From: Catellatospora methionotrophica
Lineage (GTDB): Bacteria > Actinomycetota > Actinomycetes > Mycobacteriales > Micromonosporaceae
NCBI RefSeq assembly: GCF_011297335.1
Contig: NZ_JAAOTJ010000017.1
Span: 1-64,000 of the forward strand
DNA length: 64,000 nucleotides
Direction: 5' to 3'
Below, piece after piece: positions 62,743 through 64,000 of the stretch. The position numbers were made by a program, and so were the translations under genes. The number at the start of each line of letters is the position of its first letter. Within the stretch, counting starts at the first letter, position 1. Below the pieces are notes generated by a model. That model was not told where the DNA came from. It searched no databases and worked only from the letters and a program-made list of their open reading frames with translations.

Positions 62743-63453
62743 GACCGAGGCGGCGGCGGCGGTGGGGGTGGGGTGGACCTGGGCGGCGAAGAAGGCGAGT
62801 TCGGCTTCGAAGAGGGGTTGGGTGTCGGTGGCGGCCCAGGTGAGCTGCCCGAAGAGTTCGGCGGCGAGGATGCCGTAGAGGCGGGTCCAGGAGGTCAGGA
62901 AGACGGCGGTGACCTCGATCGGCAGCTCGCCGTGGGCGGGTAGCGCCCCGGCGAGGCGGTCGAGGTCGACGTGGCCGATGTCGGGAAGCCGACCGGCCTG
63001 CCACAGCTCCAGCATGGGCTGCACGAAGATCTGGCCGAGCTGCGCGCCCGCGCACTGCAGGTCGTCGCACTGCTGGTGGAACTGCTCCACGCCGGGCAGC
63101 GGCGGCCCGAACATCAGGGTCGCCTCGGGCCGGTGGGCCAGCGCCCAGCGCCGCAGCTCGCGCGCCATGACGAGCAGCCGCCGCACCGGATCGGGGTCGC
63201 CGTCGGCGTCGCGGGCGGCCTCGCAGGCGATGCGCACCTCGTTGTGCAGGTCCGTGCACAGCTCGATGACCAGGGCGTCCAGCGCGGGCACGTAGCGGTA
63301 GAGCGCGGCGGCGGTCATCCCCATCTCCCGGGCGATGGCGCGCAGCGAGATCGCCGCCGGGCCGCCCGCGACGAGCTGCGCCCGTGCCAGGTCCTTGATC
63401 TCGGTCAAGGTGCGCTCGCGCAGGCGCTCGCGGCGGTGTGAGGTGTCCGACAT
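62731..63453 (-). CDS. TetR-family transcriptional regulator
   Basis: 240 residues from ATG at 63453 with AAGGGAG five bases upstream. The helix-turn-helix ISLRAIAREMGMTAAALYRYV lies at about 35-55, and the C-terminal part fits the WHG/TetR_C_13 type. It is divergent from the MMPL gene with a 99-base shared control region, so it most likely represses that exporter and itself. The last residues VRNS and the stop codon are encoded by a 63-bp repeat element. Confidence 0.88.
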   Translation of the reverse strand: MSDTSHRRERLRERTLTEIKDLARAQLVAGGPAAISLRAIAREMGMTAAALYRYVPALDALVIELCTDLHNEVRIACEAARDADGDPDPVRRLLVMARELRRWALAHRPEATLMFGPPLPGVEQFHQQCDDLQCAGAQLGQIFVQPMLELWQAGRLPDIGHVDLDRLAGALPAHGELPIEVTAVFLTSWTRLYGILAAELFGQLTWAATDTQPLFEAELAFFAAQVHPTPTAAAASVRNS

Positions 63454-63490
63454 GAAGCTCCCTTGACGGCAGTGAACGCCGTCCGCGAAA

Positions 63491-63524
63491 GTAAACACCG
63501 TTCACTCAAATGAGTGCCGTAAAC
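63491..63524. promoter_or_regulatory. Candidate TetR operator between tetR and the MMPL gene
   Basis: CACTCA-AA-TGAGTG (63503-63516) is a perfect palindrome flanked by direct GTAAAC repeats at 63491-63496 and 63519-63524. It sits midway between the two divergent starts. Confidence 0.55.
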
Positions 63525-63552
63525 AAGCATATCGGTTCCGGGAAGGAATCCC

Positions 63553-64000
63553 ATGTTCGCGTGGTGGGGGCGTGCGGTGTACCGCTGGCGCTGGCTGGTG
63601 CTCGGCATCGCCGCCGGGGTGCTGGTCATCGGCGCGAGCTGGGGTGGCGGGGTGTTCGGCGACCTGATCAGCGGCGGGTTCGACGACCCGGCCAGCGCGT
63701 CCAGCCGGGCGCACCGCGAGATCACCGCCCAGCTCGGCCGCCAGGACGTCGACGTCCTGGCGCTGTACTCCTCGGACAGCCTGACCCAGGACCAGCCCGC
63801 GTTCCGCGACGCGGTGACCGCCGTCGCGACCGAACTGTCCGGGCGGCCCGAGGTGTCCAGCGTCGTCGGCGCGCACACCCCGAACCTGCCCGGCCGCTTC
63901 ACCTCCTCGGACGGGCACGCCACCTACCTGGCGATCCAGCTGCGCGACGGCGACGAGAACAGCAAGCTCGACGACCTCGCCGCGCTGCGCGACGACCTGG
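63553..64000 (+). CDS. MMPL-family transporter, N-terminal part (cut by window end)
   Basis: The first 149 residues are visible. A membrane helix (about 11-30) follows a basic WWGRAVYRWRW start, then an extracytoplasmic domain (FDDPASASSRAHREI...). Full members have about 700 residues and 12 helices and export lipids or other hydrophobic compounds by proton motive force. AAGGAA precedes the ATG at 63553. Likely controlled by the divergent TetR. Confidence 0.85.
   Translation, partial: MFAWWGRAVYRWRWLVLGIAAGVLVIGASWGGGVFGDLISGGFDDPASASSRAHREITAQLGRQDVDVLALYSSDSLTQDQPAFRDAVTAVATELSGRPEVSSVVGAHTPNLPGRFTSSDGHATYLAIQLRDGDENSKLDDLAALRDDL

Overview
The window is a high-GC (about 72% by eye) chromosomal segment of a filamentous actinobacterium. 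Gene order and protein wording fit best with the Micromonosporaceae (Micromonospora, Actinoplanes or Catellatospora relatives), but the genus is an inference. Almost everything is conserved housekeeping DNA. No rRNA, tRNA, CRISPR array, insertion sequence or prophage was seen.

Layout. 171-8206: an LPXTG surface protein, then rsmD, coaD, a SepIVA/DivIVA-like protein, yceD (DUF177), rpmF, rnc and mutM. A convergent group follows: a GH114-like lipoprotein, a spherulin-4-like protein and a CAP-domain secreted protein. 8444-13065: a small leucine-zipper protein, smc and a HAD hydrolase. 13430-21050: a four-gene ABC exporter (ATPase, two ~1000-residue FtsX-type permeases, ATPase). 21129-24899: a PhoD-like phosphatase broken by one in-frame TAA, then ftsY and an APH-fold kinase. 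25148-29185: amtB-glnK-glnD behind a GlnR-like operator. 29470-35570: ffh, an amidohydrolase, proS, a coiled-coil protein, a DUF402 protein and a duplicated DUF402 fragment. 35692-42258: rpsP-khpA-rimM-trmD-rplS, three tandem signal peptidases, NUDIX, rnhB, DUF2469. 42378-48476: M23 peptidase, aminotransferase, dprA, comM, yraN, a DFAPRG-repeat membrane protein. 48732-55758: rpsB-tsf, pyrH, frr-cdsA, rlmN and a four-motif DivIVA-like protein. 55841-64000: DUF2631 protein, an MBL-Rieske fusion, a membrane protein, a subtilase, a dimethylglycine-dehydrogenase-like flavoprotein, TetR and the start of an MMPL transporter.

The genes form coherent sets. Ribosome biogenesis and translation: rpmF, rpsP, rplS, rpsB, tsf, frr, proS, rimM, trmD, rsmD, rlmN, yceD. 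Protein export: ffh, ftsY, three lepB. Nitrogen sensing: amtB, GlnK and GlnD. Chromosome and DNA care: smc, mutM, rnhB, dprA, comM.

The most unusual content is non-coding. A 63-bp element occurs four times (41-103, 13118-13180, 51409-51471, 62680-62742). It has two 21-bp inverted arms, each itself a near-palindrome, around a spacer that is always 21 bp but differs in sequence. One copy supplies the stop codon of the tetR gene. A second palindrome family with a GATCGC end and an inner GGTCAAAAC-type core has three good members and one relative. The rpsB leader folds on paper into a nested multi-stem RNA. At least ten genes have a TANNNT hexamer 6-8 bases before the start codon, the pattern of leaderless transcription.
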